Assembly: GCA_027943245.1 (NCBI GenBank)
Contig: JANDJZ010001764.1
Location: 1 to 29,231 of the forward strand
Direction: 5' to 3'
Length of the DNA stretch: 29,231 nucleotides
Origin: Acanthamoeba sp. SK_2022b
Lineage: Eukaryota; Discosea; Longamoebia; Acanthamoebidae
The notes under the pieces were generated by a model that saw only the letters and a list, made by a program, of their open reading frames with translations, ran no database searches and had not been told where the DNA came from. Every line of letters starts with the position of its first letter. Position 1 is the stretch's first letter. This document shows positions 1 through 7,837 of the stretch, in pieces. A program made the position numbers and the translations under genes.

Positions 1-126
1 CACCACCTGTTTATCCAGCCAGGACTTTAAAATCGTTCATACCCGCAGATACGGGAAGAGCAGGATTGCAAGTCAACTACATGACTAACTGACTGATTAT
101 ACGCTACACAAAACACCCGTTACACC

Positions 127-156
127 ACTAAATGTGGTTCCTTAACCACATTTAGT
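127..156. repeat. 13-bp inverted repeat
   Basis: Perfect inverted repeat with arms 127-139 and 144-156 (ACTAAATGTGGTT and its complement) around a 4-nt loop. No T-run follows on either strand, so it is not an obvious intrinsic terminator. It lies in a gene-free stretch (1-335). A short element beginning GTTAGGTGTAGAGT occurs just downstream at about 192-228 and, diverged, at 20600-20636. Function unknown; the copy at 20770-20799 is identical. Confidence 0.6.
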
Positions 157-244
157 TGCTTTACAGCACCATAGTGAATAAAATGTAAACGTTAGGTGTA
201 GAGTAACCTTCTCCAGTCAGAGCCACCAACTCAGGGCTGGAAAA

Positions 245-281
245 CACAAAAAAGCCCGATTACCAGTCGGGTTTTTTTGTG
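245..281. terminator. bidirectional intrinsic terminator
   Basis: A GC stem (CCCGA/TCGGG) is extended on both sides by pairing A- and T-runs (CACAAAAAA with TTTTTTTGTG). Either strand therefore gives a hairpin followed by a U-tract. It insulates the microcin side from whatever is transcribed on its left. Copy at 20888-20924. Confidence 0.75.
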
Positions 282-335
282 CCTGTCGTTCAGCTGTACT
301 TCCGTTTTTTCCCCTTCATTTGAGGGATTTTTCTT

Positions 336-507
336 TCATTTTTTGTTGCGACCAATACTGCTGATCGCGTTGGCCAACAGATCAATACCGTTATCGGCGT
401 TTTCATGAATCCATTTTTTTCAGTAAGTTGCAGCACAACAGATGATTAAAAAAGCTATCAGTTTTTTTGATGGATACAGTAGTGGCGGTGCGCTACGTGA
501 AATCTGA
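336..507 (-). pseudogene. decayed DinQ/TisB-like small hydrophobic peptide locus (leader plus coding remnant)
   Basis: Read on the - strand, positions 507-404 are a leader nearly the same as that at 15257-15155. The coding remnant runs from about 404 to a stop at 336-338. Its middle (residues LLANAIS) aligns with the intact small-peptide gene at 20428-20523, but the C-terminus is basic and unrelated, and no in-frame ATG is visible. I read it as a broken member of a small-toxin family. The family assignment rests on similarity between the three loci in this window, two of which resemble DinQ; this copy is the most diverged. Confidence 0.4.
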
Positions 508-619
508 GGCTTTTCGGGGGGGATTGGACGAGAAAATTTACGAGAGAACACTGCGATTTTCAAAAAAAGCCCATAAACTGAAAGTGCTACTGACATATCT
601 CAAAACGGGTTCATTTTGA
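470..619 (+). other. 49-codon ORF antisense to the small-peptide leader; coding status uncertain
   Basis: ATG at 470, stop at 617-619; the product is basic and begins MDTVVAVRYVKSE. The same start is repeated at 15221-15280 as a 19-codon ORF (MDAVAVVRYVKS), and the same reading frame appears without a start at about 6978-7046. There is no convincing ribosome binding site. Frame conservation may only reflect conservation of the opposite-strand leader. I do not recognise the product. Confidence 0.2.
480..552. repeat. left direct repeat flanking the microcin cassette
   Basis: Core GCGCTACGTGAAATCTGAG followed by TTTTCGG, GGGATTGGAC and GAGAA. The same arrangement recurs in the same orientation at 6976-7046 with scattered mismatches and small gaps. 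The two copies bracket mccF through mccA. The core alone recurs at 15241-15257 next to another small-peptide locus. Confidence 0.7.
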
Positions 620-644
620 CACTAAATGGAAAGGAAAAATCCTC

Positions 645-1679
645 ATGATGATACAATCTCATCCACTACTGGCCGCTCCCCTGGCAGTAGGAGATACAAT
701 TGGTTTCTTTTCATCATCTGCTCCGGCAACAGTTACTGCAAAAAATCGTTTTTTTCGGGGAGTTGAGTTTCTTCAGAGAAAGGGATTTAAGCTGGTATCA
801 GGGAAGCTTACCGGTAAAACAGATTTTTATCGTTCAGGTACTATTAAAGAAAGAGCTCAAGAATTTAATGAGTTAGTCTACAATCCTGATATTACCTGTA
901 TAATGTCAACGATCGGTGGAGATAACAGTAATTCACTACTACCGTTTCTGGACTATGATGCTATCATTGCAAACCCCAAAATTATCATAGGTTACTCAGA
1001 TACAACTGCTTTATTAGCAGGAATATATGCAAAAACAGGGTTAATAACATTCTATGGACCAGCTCTTATTCCTTCGTTTGGTGAACATCCACCTCTTGTG
1101 GATATAACATATGAATCATTTATTAAAATACTAACAAGAAAACAATCAGGAATATATACCTACACATTACCTGAAAAGTGGAGTGATGAGAGCATAAACT
1201 GGAATGAAAACAAGATATTAAGGCCTAAGAAGCTATATAAAAACAACTGTGCCTTTTATGGTTCCGGAAAAGTTGAGGGGCGTGTAATTGGAGGAAATCT
1301 AAATACTTTGACAGGTATATGGGGGAGTGAATGGATGCCTGAAATTCTTAATGGAGATATATTGTTTATTGAGGACAGTCGGAAAAGCATTGCAACAATT
1401 GAACGATTATTCTCTATGCTAAAGCTTAATCGCGTGTTTGATAAAGTTAGTGCAATAATACTCGGGAAACATGAGCTTTTTGATTGTGCAGGAAGTAAAC
1501 GCAGACCATATGAAGTATTAACAGAGGTATTAGATGGGAAACAGATTCCTGTACTGGATGGATTTGATTGTTCACATACACATCCAATGCTAACTCTTCC
1601 ACTTGGTGTAAAATTAGCTATTGACTTTGACAACAAAAATATATCTATAACAGAACAATATCTATCTACCGAGAAATAA
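645..1679 (+). CDS. mccF: microcin C self-immunity serine carboxypeptidase MccF
   Basis: 344-aa cytoplasmic serine peptidase of the LD-carboxypeptidase (S66) family. It cleaves the bond between the C-terminal aspartate and the modified AMP in intact or processed microcin C, so the producer's aspartyl-tRNA synthetase is not poisoned. The triad known for MccF fits this reading frame: Ser118 in GYSDTT, Glu243 in FIEDS, His311 in CSHTHP. Two ATGs are adjacent (645 and 648), preceded by an AAGGA at about 630-635; I take the first because residue numbering then matches the family. It is transcribed toward mccE, with a shared terminator between the two stops. The gene is AT-rich like the rest of the cluster. 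An identical copy lies at 21288-22322. Confidence 0.97.
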   Translation: MMIQSHPLLAAPLAVGDTIGFFSSSAPATVTAKNRFFRGVEFLQRKGFKLVSGKLTGKTDFYRSGTIKERAQEFNELVYNPDITCIMSTIGGDNSNSLLPFLDYDAIIANPKIIIGYSDTTALLAGIYAKTGLITFYGPALIPSFGEHPPLVDITYESFIKILTRKQSGIYTYTLPEKWSDESINWNENKILRPKKLYKNNCAFYGSGKVEGRVIGGNLNTLTGIWGSEWMPEILNGDILFIEDSRKSIATIERLFSMLKLNRVFDKVSAIILGKHELFDCAGSKRRPYEVLTEVLDGKQIPVLDGFDCSHTHPMLTLPLGVKLAIDFDNKNISITEQYLSTEK

Positions 1680-1707
1680 ATATTATCATCTCACAGACAT
1701 AAACAAA

Positions 1708-1729
1708 ATGGCGTAGAATACTACGCCAT
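1708..1729. terminator. bidirectional hairpin between mccF and mccE
   Basis: Perfect 9-bp stem (ATGGCGTAG and its complement) with loop AATA, in the 56-bp gap between the convergent stops of mccF and mccE. T-runs are weak, so efficiency is uncertain. Copy at 22351-22372. Confidence 0.6.
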
Positions 1730-1735
1730 ACAGTA

Positions 1736-3505
1736 TTAACCAATTACTTTTGAATAAATATTTTGATCGTATGATACACCGTTGAGTATTTCTGCTTTTT
1801 GCAGAACACCTTCTAAGGTGAAGCCACACCTCAATGCCGTGGCATTACTTTTTTTATTATCAACAATACATTTTATAACAAATCTTTTTATAACGCCCGA
1901 ATCCCCATACTCCTGTATCAGTTTATTTATAGCATTGGTTACAATCCCCTTCCCCTGAAAGTTAGCACCTAACCAATAGCCAATATATGCTGTTTTATTG
2001 GCATGGTCAATAATATTAAACGATACAACGCCAGCTATCTTAGTTTTGTATTTAATAAAGAGGATTAATGCTTTTTCATTCTGGTTATCAATCATTGATT
2101 GCTCAATGAAAGAAACAGAATCAGAAATGTTATTAACAAACGCTGGCCATGCCATGCTTTTAATGAAATTTATTTTGTTTTGATTAATGAGCAAATATAA
2201 CTCTTCAGCGTATTTTAACGCTGGATACAATAATGTAATTTCATCATTTACTTTTATTCCTGATGGCGTAAGAGATACATCATACTTCCGGAAATCAAGT
2301 TCTCTTCTGTGAATCCTTGATATATTAACAACATCATTTGTTATGGTATATACAGCATAAAGATTACGCGTCCACTGGTTTCCTGTTTGCATATCATAAG
2401 CACCACACCCTCGAACAGAAAATAAATAATCAGATAAGTTACTGGGAAGAATAACTGAAGGAAACAAGCAATCACATTCAAAGCAATTGAATCCAGCAAT
2501 AATATACTCATCAGATTTATCATCTGAAATATGGTTATGATTATGAAACAATGTAAATGAATGGTCCCAATTTCTGATCGAAGGTATCCAGTTTATACCA
2601 ATGTTAGTTTGAGCAACTTTAACACCATACCTGTTTTTAGTACTAATAACTTTCCCTATAAAGTAGCCAAAGTCTTCGACCAGATGTCTCCCTGGTTCAA
2701 AAATATAGTTCCATTTATCACATACAGTACCGAAGCAATTTTTTATTGTATCATATATCGATGAGAAAAATACCTCCGGACATGGAGTTGGGTTATCACT
2801 GGATGCTGAGAAAGAATCTGCAGGTATCCCACTACCAAGATTAAGAGTGCCATCATCTGGCATATACCTAAGAATCAACTCATGATACTGTATAATAGCT
2901 TTACATATTTTTTCCGCATTGGGTAGATTAGAGCCAACATGTAAATGGAACCCGTCTAAAATGAGATACTCTGACTTACTGATCAACATCTCCAGTAAAT
3001 TAATAGCCTCACTTTCAGATAAGCCAAATCTTGATAAATTATCATCATAGTAATGCGATAATCTCAAATGAATTCTACATGTCAGCTTATGCAACTTACA
3101 TAGTTCATTAAGTCTTTTACATTCATCAATATTGTCAACTTCAATTAATGCCCCAATCTCTATTGCCTTTAATAGTTCACTCGTTTTTTTTAAAGGGCCA
3201 TCAAAAACAATCCGCTTAAAACCGTCTCTTTTGGCGAGGTTCATTTCATCAACAGAGCACACCTCTGCATACAAACCTTTACCTGAGATAATCTGGCACC
3301 ATTGTGCCAGATTATTTGACTTATATGAATATGCGATACTACTGTTGGGGAAAAAACTCTTAAGTTGACACCTGTAATGATCCAGACGCTCCAGAGCTCC
3401 ATCTACATCAAAAATGACAAATGAGTTTTCGCCCGATTCAATCCCCTTAATAATTAACTCCCGGGCATGTTTAACAATTTTAGATGGTGTTATTTTTTGC
3501 GCCAT
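1736..3505 (-). CDS. mccE: MccE: PLP decarboxylase fused to GNAT acetyltransferase
   Basis: 589 aa in two parts. Residues 1 to about 405 resemble fold-III PLP decarboxylases (ornithine/diaminopimelate type): PLP lysine K62 in YSYKSN, HLHVGSN at 187-193, a glycine loop LGSGIP at 223-228, EPGRHLV at 270-276, ECDC at 343-346 and GAY at 368-370. In microcin C synthesis this half works with MccD to put an aminopropyl group on the phosphate. Residues about 410-589 are a RimJ/RimL-like acetyltransferase with the acetyl-CoA loop QGKG at 517-520. That half acetylates the processed toxic aspartyl-AMP analogue and gives immunity. The start overlaps the mccD end by 16 bp, which suggests translational coupling. 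Last gene of the operon. Identical copy at 22379-24148. Confidence 0.96.
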   Translation of the reverse strand: MAQKITPSKIVKHARELIIKGIESGENSFVIFDVDGALERLDHYRCQLKSFFPNSSIAYSYKSNNLAQWCQIISGKGLYAEVCSVDEMNLAKRDGFKRIVFDGPLKKTSELLKAIEIGALIEVDNIDECKRLNELCKLHKLTCRIHLRLSHYYDDNLSRFGLSESEAINLLEMLISKSEYLILDGFHLHVGSNLPNAEKICKAIIQYHELILRYMPDDGTLNLGSGIPADSFSASSDNPTPCPEVFFSSIYDTIKNCFGTVCDKWNYIFEPGRHLVEDFGYFIGKVISTKNRYGVKVAQTNIGINWIPSIRNWDHSFTLFHNHNHISDDKSDEYIIAGFNCFECDCLFPSVILPSNLSDYLFSVRGCGAYDMQTGNQWTRNLYAVYTITNDVVNISRIHRRELDFRKYDVSLTPSGIKVNDEITLLYPALKYAEELYLLINQNKINFIKSMAWPAFVNNISDSVSFIEQSMIDNQNEKALILFIKYKTKIAGVVSFNIIDHANKTAYIGYWLGANFQGKGIVTNAINKLIQEYGDSGVIKRFVIKCIVDNKKSNATALRCGFTLEGVLQKAEILNGVSYDQNIYSKVIG

Positions 3506-4293
3506 ATTTGCAATGTAACTCCCTGATAATCTCTTTGGATATTTAATGGTCTGCGTATTTTTAAAAATCTTTCAAAAAATACATTCTGAAGTGAACCATT
3601 CAAACCTTTTGTAAACTCATTTCTATTGAAAATGTAATCATAAATATCGGCTTTTAACTCATCTTCACTTTGAGATTCCATCTCATGGTTTTCTTCTGAA
3701 ACAAGAGTAAATCTTTCAGAAAAAAACTGATGCCAGTATTCCAAAGTCCACAAAGGATTGGGTCTGAAATTTATTGCATTATATACATCATTGATAAGTT
3801 TATCTGATATTTTACGCCTGTAATAAAAATTTGAAATGCACATGCTTCCCATGTGGTTTAAACATCGATGAGTTTCATTCAAAGCTATTAACCGATTTTG
3901 TATAAATGCAAAATTACATCCACCGAGAACATGTGTAAAAGAGTTATCTTCAAATGGTAAATCACAAGCATCAGCTACATAATATTTCAATAAATTATTA
4001 GCCTTAAGCTTTTTTGCCTTTTCATTTGCGACCATTACAGCTGATTCAGATATATCAATACCCTCTGCAGATGCACCTTCTTTTTTGAAGCATTCACGTG
4101 AACTAAAACCCGTGGAACATGCTAAATCTAATAGGTGAGACTTTTTGTTAATACATCCATGCTTGATCCAGTAGTCTATGGTGTACTCTGCTCCAGGAGG
4201 AGTGTTATCCTGTTGCATCAGAGCAACAAAATCAGGGTAATTCATATTTAAAATAACTTCTTCCGTCAATTCTTCAGCATGTTTAATCGTCAT
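3490..4293 (-). CDS. mccD: MccD: SAM-dependent aminopropyl transferase
   Basis: 267-aa class I methyltransferase fold. Motif I is LLDLACSTGFSS at 54-65 and the acidic end of strand 2 is GIDIS at 78-82, which bind the SAM-type cofactor. In the microcin C pathway MccD transfers a 3-aminopropyl group to the phosphate of the peptidyl adenylate, using the decarboxylated cofactor supplied through MccE. That modification increases potency. Its start overlaps mccC by 4 bp (ATGA) and its end overlaps mccE by 16 bp, so the three genes form a tightly coupled unit. The start is supported by AAAGGAGATGG just upstream. Identical copy at 24133-24936. Confidence 0.95.
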   Translation of the reverse strand: MTIKHAEELTEEVILNMNYPDFVALMQQDNTPPGAEYTIDYWIKHGCINKKSHLLDLACSTGFSSRECFKKEGASAEGIDISESAVMVANEKAKKLKANNLLKYYVADACDLPFEDNSFTHVLGGCNFAFIQNRLIALNETHRCLNHMGSMCISNFYYRRKISDKLINDVYNAINFRPNPLWTLEYWHQFFSERFTLVSEENHEMESQSEDELKADIYDYIFNRNEFTKGLNGSLQNVFFERFLKIRRPLNIQRDYQGVTLQIWRKK

Positions 4294-5504
4294 ACCATCT
4301 CCTTTTTAAAGGACCACATTAAGAACAAACAACCGCACAGTACACATGCAATTGCAGAGATAAATATATAAGTGGTGACAGGCATATTACCTGGTAATAC
4401 AGATATAACTCCCAACACAGAAATGGAAGCAACACGACATGAAAGAGAAACAAGACCAAGAGCTCCCGAAATAATATTCTTATAATTGCCATTAAGTCTG
4501 CTTATGAATATATTCTGTGCTCCAACAGGTATTGTTGAAATCATCCCATGGATTATAGAGAAAATAGCTACGCCGAGAACAACCTTATTATCTGTTATTA
4601 ACATAAATAGTAAAATACAGGCGATTGAACTAAGAAATGAACATAATGTACAAACAAGTATATAAAGTTTACACCTTACATCTATCTTTGGCATAAGATA
4701 GTTTGCTATATATTGCATTGAAAATGCACCAATATGACACATCAGTAAAGTTATAAGCTCTCTTTTTGATAATGAGCCAATACTTTCCCCAGATAGCATA
4801 ATTGGCTGCCAAAAATGATAAATTACCTGTATACCAATTGTAAACATACATGTTATAGATAAAAAATATGTCCCATTATAACTTCCTGTTATCAATCCAA
4901 TACTCTCTTTTGCCTGTTTAATAATACTATCTCGTGCTTCTTTTTCACCTCCACTGCCATTAGTTTTCACACATAAAAAAACGATAAAGACAACAAACAT
5001 CAAGAAGAACGATACTATATAGCCAGATTTATAAGAATCATAGAAGTAGACAACTAATATTCCAACAGCACCAGTTATCACACTCCCAAAGGAAGATACC
5101 CTTTCGCATAAATGAGCACATAAGGTAAACTTTTCATTTCTACCATCCAGAGCACTTAACACCCATCCCTCTATAGCCCCAGATATACAACAAATACCAA
5201 TGGCATAAAATATTTCAGAAAAAACCAATGCCAGCATATCAGGAGACTGAATACAAAGAGGGTAAAATAATATAGTAAAAAATACGCCACTAACTACAAC
5301 CTGTTTCCTGTAAAATCTGTCTGCAATGACAGATAAAGGAAAATCAAGAATCAGCACTGTCACAGAAAAAACGATCTGTAAAACAGCAAGTTGAGATATA
5401 GTGACACCTGTAGATATAAGAAATGCTGCATGGTAGACACCAATTAACATACGTATAGCATTATAAGCTCCATAGTTCACAGATAAAATATTTGCAGTAT
5501 TCAC
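4290..5504 (-). CDS. mccC: MccC: microcin C exporter (MFS)
   Basis: 404-aa inner-membrane protein of the major facilitator superfamily with about twelve hydrophobic segments along its length. Between the second and third there is a basic loop, ADRFYRKQ (about 61-68), matching the conserved MFS loop 2-3. It exports mature microcin C and so also contributes to self-protection. It overlaps mccB by 4 bp upstream and mccD by 4 bp downstream. Family membership is clear from hydropathy and loop motif; the export role follows from the cluster context. Identical copy at 24933-26147. Confidence 0.95.
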   Translation of the reverse strand: MNTANILSVNYGAYNAIRMLIGVYHAAFLISTGVTISQLAVLQIVFSVTVLILDFPLSVIADRFYRKQVVVSGVFFTILFYPLCIQSPDMLALVFSEIFYAIGICCISGAIEGWVLSALDGRNEKFTLCAHLCERVSSFGSVITGAVGILVVYFYDSYKSGYIVSFFLMFVVFIVFLCVKTNGSGGEKEARDSIIKQAKESIGLITGSYNGTYFLSITCMFTIGIQVIYHFWQPIMLSGESIGSLSKRELITLLMCHIGAFSMQYIANYLMPKIDVRCKLYILVCTLCSFLSSIACILLFMLITDNKVVLGVAIFSIIHGMISTIPVGAQNIFISRLNGNYKNIISGALGLVSLSCRVASISVLGVISVLPGNMPVTTYIFISAIACVLCGCLFLMWSFKKEMV

Positions 5505-6553
5505 ATTCTATTTCCACACACAGAGCAAACAGGCGAACGGCCCATATTTTGGGAATGTATTTTTATTTCATCTGACCAGATGCCTATTCTTTTATTAAGT
5601 GATAATGGCTCGGAGTATTTTCCAATGAACTTAATTACGTCTGCCGCACATAATGCAGCGGCAACATTATTCACAGGTGCAAATGTTGCCGGTTTAAATC
5701 TGCTATTGATTAGCTTAATCTTATGATCAATGTTTTCCTTTTCTGAACCATATAGATCTGCCACGACTTTTTGGCACTCATAACATCCTGTTTTACCAGG
5801 AACATATAATGGACCAAAGACTGCAATATCATTAACATACCCAGCATTTATATAGGGCTGATTTGCTCTAACGCAATATTTATTAACCCAGTTAATCAGA
5901 TTAAATGGATGATCTGCAGAAACAACCCATATATCAGCTTCTGGTACCTTATGAAGATCAGTGTAATCGTTTATATTCAAAGCGATTTCAGACACCGAAA
6001 TTTCAGAGTTTCTTTTTAATAACTCGCGTTTTATAACTTCTGTTTTATTTTTACCGACATCATCCTCTGAAAATAAAACCTGCCTTGTCAAATTTGTATT
6101 TTCTATTTGATCATTATCAATTAGTATAATTTCGCCAATACCAGACGTTGCGAGTATAACAGACACATGATTTCCTATACCCCCACAACCAAGAATTACT
6201 ACCTTAGCATTTTTTAGTTTATCTTGCACAAGAACAGGATTAGCACCATAACTTTGATAATGTAAAAAGTTACGAGAGTAACGATTATTCTCAGTAGAGT
6301 TATTATACTCGCCAGGTATAATAAAGAAATTTTCCTTAAGGAACCTAAAGCAATTAGAGAAATCTTTTTCAGGTATATTGGCCGTTTCCAACGCTGCAGT
6401 ATAACTCGATGGGGTTATGAAACAATATGCGGTTTTTATAATATTTTCCCAAAGCGCTAAATTCTCAACATATTGCTCCTTTCCGCCTCCACCAACTAAT
6501 CCACCGCTCCCGTATCGAGCAATTTTGACATAGCGACCCAATATATAATCCAT
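5501..6553 (-). CDS. mccB: MccB: microcin C precursor adenylating enzyme
   Basis: 350-aa ThiF/E1-like enzyme. It converts the C-terminal Asn of the MccA heptapeptide, through a succinimide, to Asp linked to AMP by an N-P bond. The nucleotide loop is GCGGIGNH at 122-129, then LIDNDQIENTNLTRQ at about 144-158. Paired cysteines at 257/260 (CYEC) and 343/346 (CSVC) match the structural zinc site. The N-terminal part (about 1-100) corresponds to the peptide-clamp domain. The frame stays open up to the mccA stop, which would give 375 aa. I choose the ATG at 6553 because a GAGG at 6561-6564 sits 7 nt upstream and the start MDYILGRY matches the family. The extra 25 codons cross a palindrome. Identical copy at 26144-27196. 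Confidence 0.96.
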   Translation of the reverse strand: MDYILGRYVKIARYGSGGLVGGGGKEQYVENLALWENIIKTAYCFITPSSYTAALETANIPEKDFSNCFRFLKENFFIIPGEYNNSTENNRYSRNFLHYQSYGANPVLVQDKLKNAKVVILGCGGIGNHVSVILATSGIGEIILIDNDQIENTNLTRQVLFSEDDVGKNKTEVIKRELLKRNSEISVSEIALNINDYTDLHKVPEADIWVVSADHPFNLINWVNKYCVRANQPYINAGYVNDIAVFGPLYVPGKTGCYECQKVVADLYGSEKENIDHKIKLINSRFKPATFAPVNNVAAALCAADVIKFIGKYSEPLSLNKRIGIWSDEIKIHSQNMGRSPVCSVCGNRM

Positions 6554-6581
6554 AAATAAACCTCGCAGATAACTTTTGTAT

Positions 6582-6601
6582 GCCACCCTGTACAGGGTGG
6601 C
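6582..6601 (-). promoter_or_regulatory. mccA-mccB attenuator hairpin
   Basis: Perfect 20-nt palindrome (arms GCCACCCTGT and its complement) between the mccA stop and the mccB ribosome binding site. On the transcribed strand the RNA hairpin forms about 27 nt after the mccA stop codon. In microcin C operons a hairpin here is known to end most transcripts after mccA, giving far more precursor than enzyme mRNA. No strong U-tract follows, so it may need help from the ribosome or protect the 3' end. Copy at 27225-27244. Confidence 0.7.
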
Positions 6602-6627
6602 ATTTAATGGACATTTATATTTTTCCA

Positions 6628-6651
6628 TTAGTTTGCATTACCAGTACGCAT
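6628..6651 (-). CDS. mccA: MccA: heptapeptide precursor of microcin C
   Basis: Seven codons and TAA: Met-Arg-Thr-Gly-Asn-Ala-Asn, the microcin C7/C51 precursor. A strong AGGAGG sits 6 nt before the ATG. The C-terminal Asn is the residue MccB converts to Asp-AMP; the peptide part (still formylated at Met) lets the molecule enter target cells by the YejABEF transporter, after which peptidases release the toxic part. The stop shares one base with a spurious in-frame ATG at 6628. It is first in the mccABCDE operon, after an AT-rich promoter region. It is far too short for gene callers. Identical copy at 27271-27294. Confidence 0.97.
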   Translation of the reverse strand: MRTGNAN

Positions 6652-6669
6652 TTTACGCCTCCTATTACT

Positions 6670-6749
6670 GTGATTAATTCACAAGTGTTTTTATCACTAT
6701 AAAAAACAATATTCCTTATAAAAATATACAAACATAGATTTATTTCACA
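6670..6749 (-). promoter_or_regulatory. mccA promoter region with CRP-like sites
   Basis: Reading the - strand, TGTGA-AATAAA-TCTAT (6749-6734) is a plausible CRP site with a good left half. A TATAGT (6701-6696) could be the -10, with no clear -35, as expected for activator-dependent promoters. The distance puts the CRP site roughly 50-60 bp before a start in the 6680s. CRP activation and H-NS repression are known for the C7/C51 operon. A second inverted repeat, TGTGA-N5-TCACA (6670-6684), has a 5-bp spacer and lies close to mccA; its role is unclear. Positions 6690-6930 are very AT-rich and otherwise empty. Copy at 27313-27392. Confidence 0.45.
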
Positions 6750-6975
6750 AAAAAAGAACAGCACAATCATATTATTTGCGATTCTACATTTTTATTCTAA
6801 AATTTATTAATTTATATATTTAGACATAAATAACCATACAGAATATAATCATCTGCGTTTAAATCATTTTGTAATAAATATGCTATTATGCAATAAAAGA
6901 ATTTGATACATCCATCGTTCATTACATTGGAAACCAATAATCCTGATTACCAGTCACGTTGAGAAGCCGCTCAAT

Positions 6976-7046
6976 GAGCGGTGGTGCGCTACGTGAAATC
7001 TGAGTTTTTTCGGGTGGGATTGGACACGAGAACTTATGAGAAAGCA
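6976..7046. repeat. right direct repeat flanking the microcin cassette
   Basis: Partner of 480-552: GCGCTACGTGAAATCTGAG, TTTTTTCGG, GGGATTGGAC, CGAGAA in the same order and orientation. Similarity stops abruptly on its left at about 6976, where the mcc upstream DNA begins, so this copy lacks the small-peptide leader present at 404-480. Copy at 27619-27689. Confidence 0.7.
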
Positions 7047-7071
7047 TCAGGAAATACAATGAAAATAGAGA

Positions 7072-7527
7072 TTAATTTTCGATGAAAGGCAGCTCGCAAT
7101 CGCCGCATTCAATATTCAGTCCGGACTTCTCCCAGACAGCAGCACCACACCCCGACACTGATATTTGACTTTGTTCCTTTTTGGCTTGTTCTCAAAAGCC
7201 GCAACAAACAGATCGTTATCATTGCTCCCGTTCTACGGTGACACTGACAGCACCGCTTCAATATCAATCCCGGTTCAGCATTTTGATGTGCCTGAGCAAT
7301 AGTTTCCCGCCATTGTTCGATGACGGCGGCCATCTCTTTTTGTTGTTCAACCTGGACAGAGAAGCGATCAAACCAGCTCAAAGCAAATTTCCCCTGAAAC
7401 AGATCCTGTGTGACGCGCTGGAACGTAATCAGACACTCGGGGAGTTCACCGTCAAAAAGGCGCTGGTTATAGAAATCAAACGCCTGTTGTAGCTCGCTGT
7501 AGCGCGTTCTGTGGCTATCGTCATCAT
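7072..7527 (-). pseudogene. SprT-like zinc metalloprotease remnant
   Basis: Residues YSELQQAFDFYNQRLFDGEL and LPECLITFQR are typical of the N-terminus of plasmid SprT-like proteins. LSWFDRF and a late reading frame with paired cysteines (YQC...C, IECGDCELPF) ending at 7072 match their C-terminal zinc ribbon. The central HExxH catalytic region is missing: the N-terminal part joins directly to the later segment, an internal deletion of perhaps 100 codons. The parts lie in different frames, with shifts near 7490, near 7265 and near 7155. A 159-codon ORF (7588-7109) covers the middle only. Its start would overlap the previous ORF (TGATG at 7529-7525). The same breaks occur in the copy at 27715-28170. 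Confidence 0.6.
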
Positions 7528-7837
7528 CAGGACTCCTGAAAGACAACCCAGCATTTCGCGCCGTCATATTCATTGCCACTTTCTGCAATAAACACGTTAT
7601 CTTCAGTATCTACCGCTATCACTCTGGGGCGCTCATGCTGAGGGGCGCGGTGAATATTTTTCCAGCAATACACCTCTCCGTCCCAAATCAGAATCACACC
7701 CGAATCAGCGTGCCCCGGGTTGTGCTGACGCCATCCCCTGGCAATATCAAGCCCAGGGAGAGCATCGAGCGCGTAATATTGCTGGCAAGAAAGGTAAGCA
7801 GGGGGTATCCCTGCTTTATGTAACAGAAATCAAGCAC
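7527..7837 (-). pseudogene. frameshifted unknown ORF, about 103 codons
   Basis: A GTG at 7837 overlaps the end of the 135-aa gene by 8 bp and opens a frame beginning VLDFCYIKQGYPLLTFLA. Coding appearance then moves to another frame around 7775-7800 (QQYYALDALPGLDIARGW) and continues to a TGA at 7527-7529 with the end GAKCWVVFQES. The total length is not a multiple of three, so I read one gene with a single frameshift. I do not recognise the product. Position and overlaps suggest one operon with its neighbours. Copy at 28170-28480. Confidence 0.45.

Noticed and set aside
1..240. oriT-like region with inverted repeats
   Set aside because: No nic-site consensus I recognise and no relaxase gene in the window; only the hairpin is supported.
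480..507. GGTGCGCTACGTGAAATC core as a Xer/cer-type dimer resolution site
   Set aside because: Shares GGTGCG with XerC half-sites but lacks the XerD half (TTATGTTAAA-like) and the 6-8 bp centre.
1256..1636. 126-codon ORF antisense to mccF (and copy at 21899-22279)
   Set aside because: Lies wholly within mccF, which has full catalytic motifs; no SD or recognisable product.
6554..6628. N-terminal extension of MccB to 375 aa
   Set aside because: The extension crosses the palindrome and lacks its own SD; the 350-aa start has a good SD and matches the family.
7181..7492. 103-codon + strand ORF over the SprT-like remnant
   Set aside because: Opposite strand of recognisable SprT-like coding sequence; composition fits a shadow frame.
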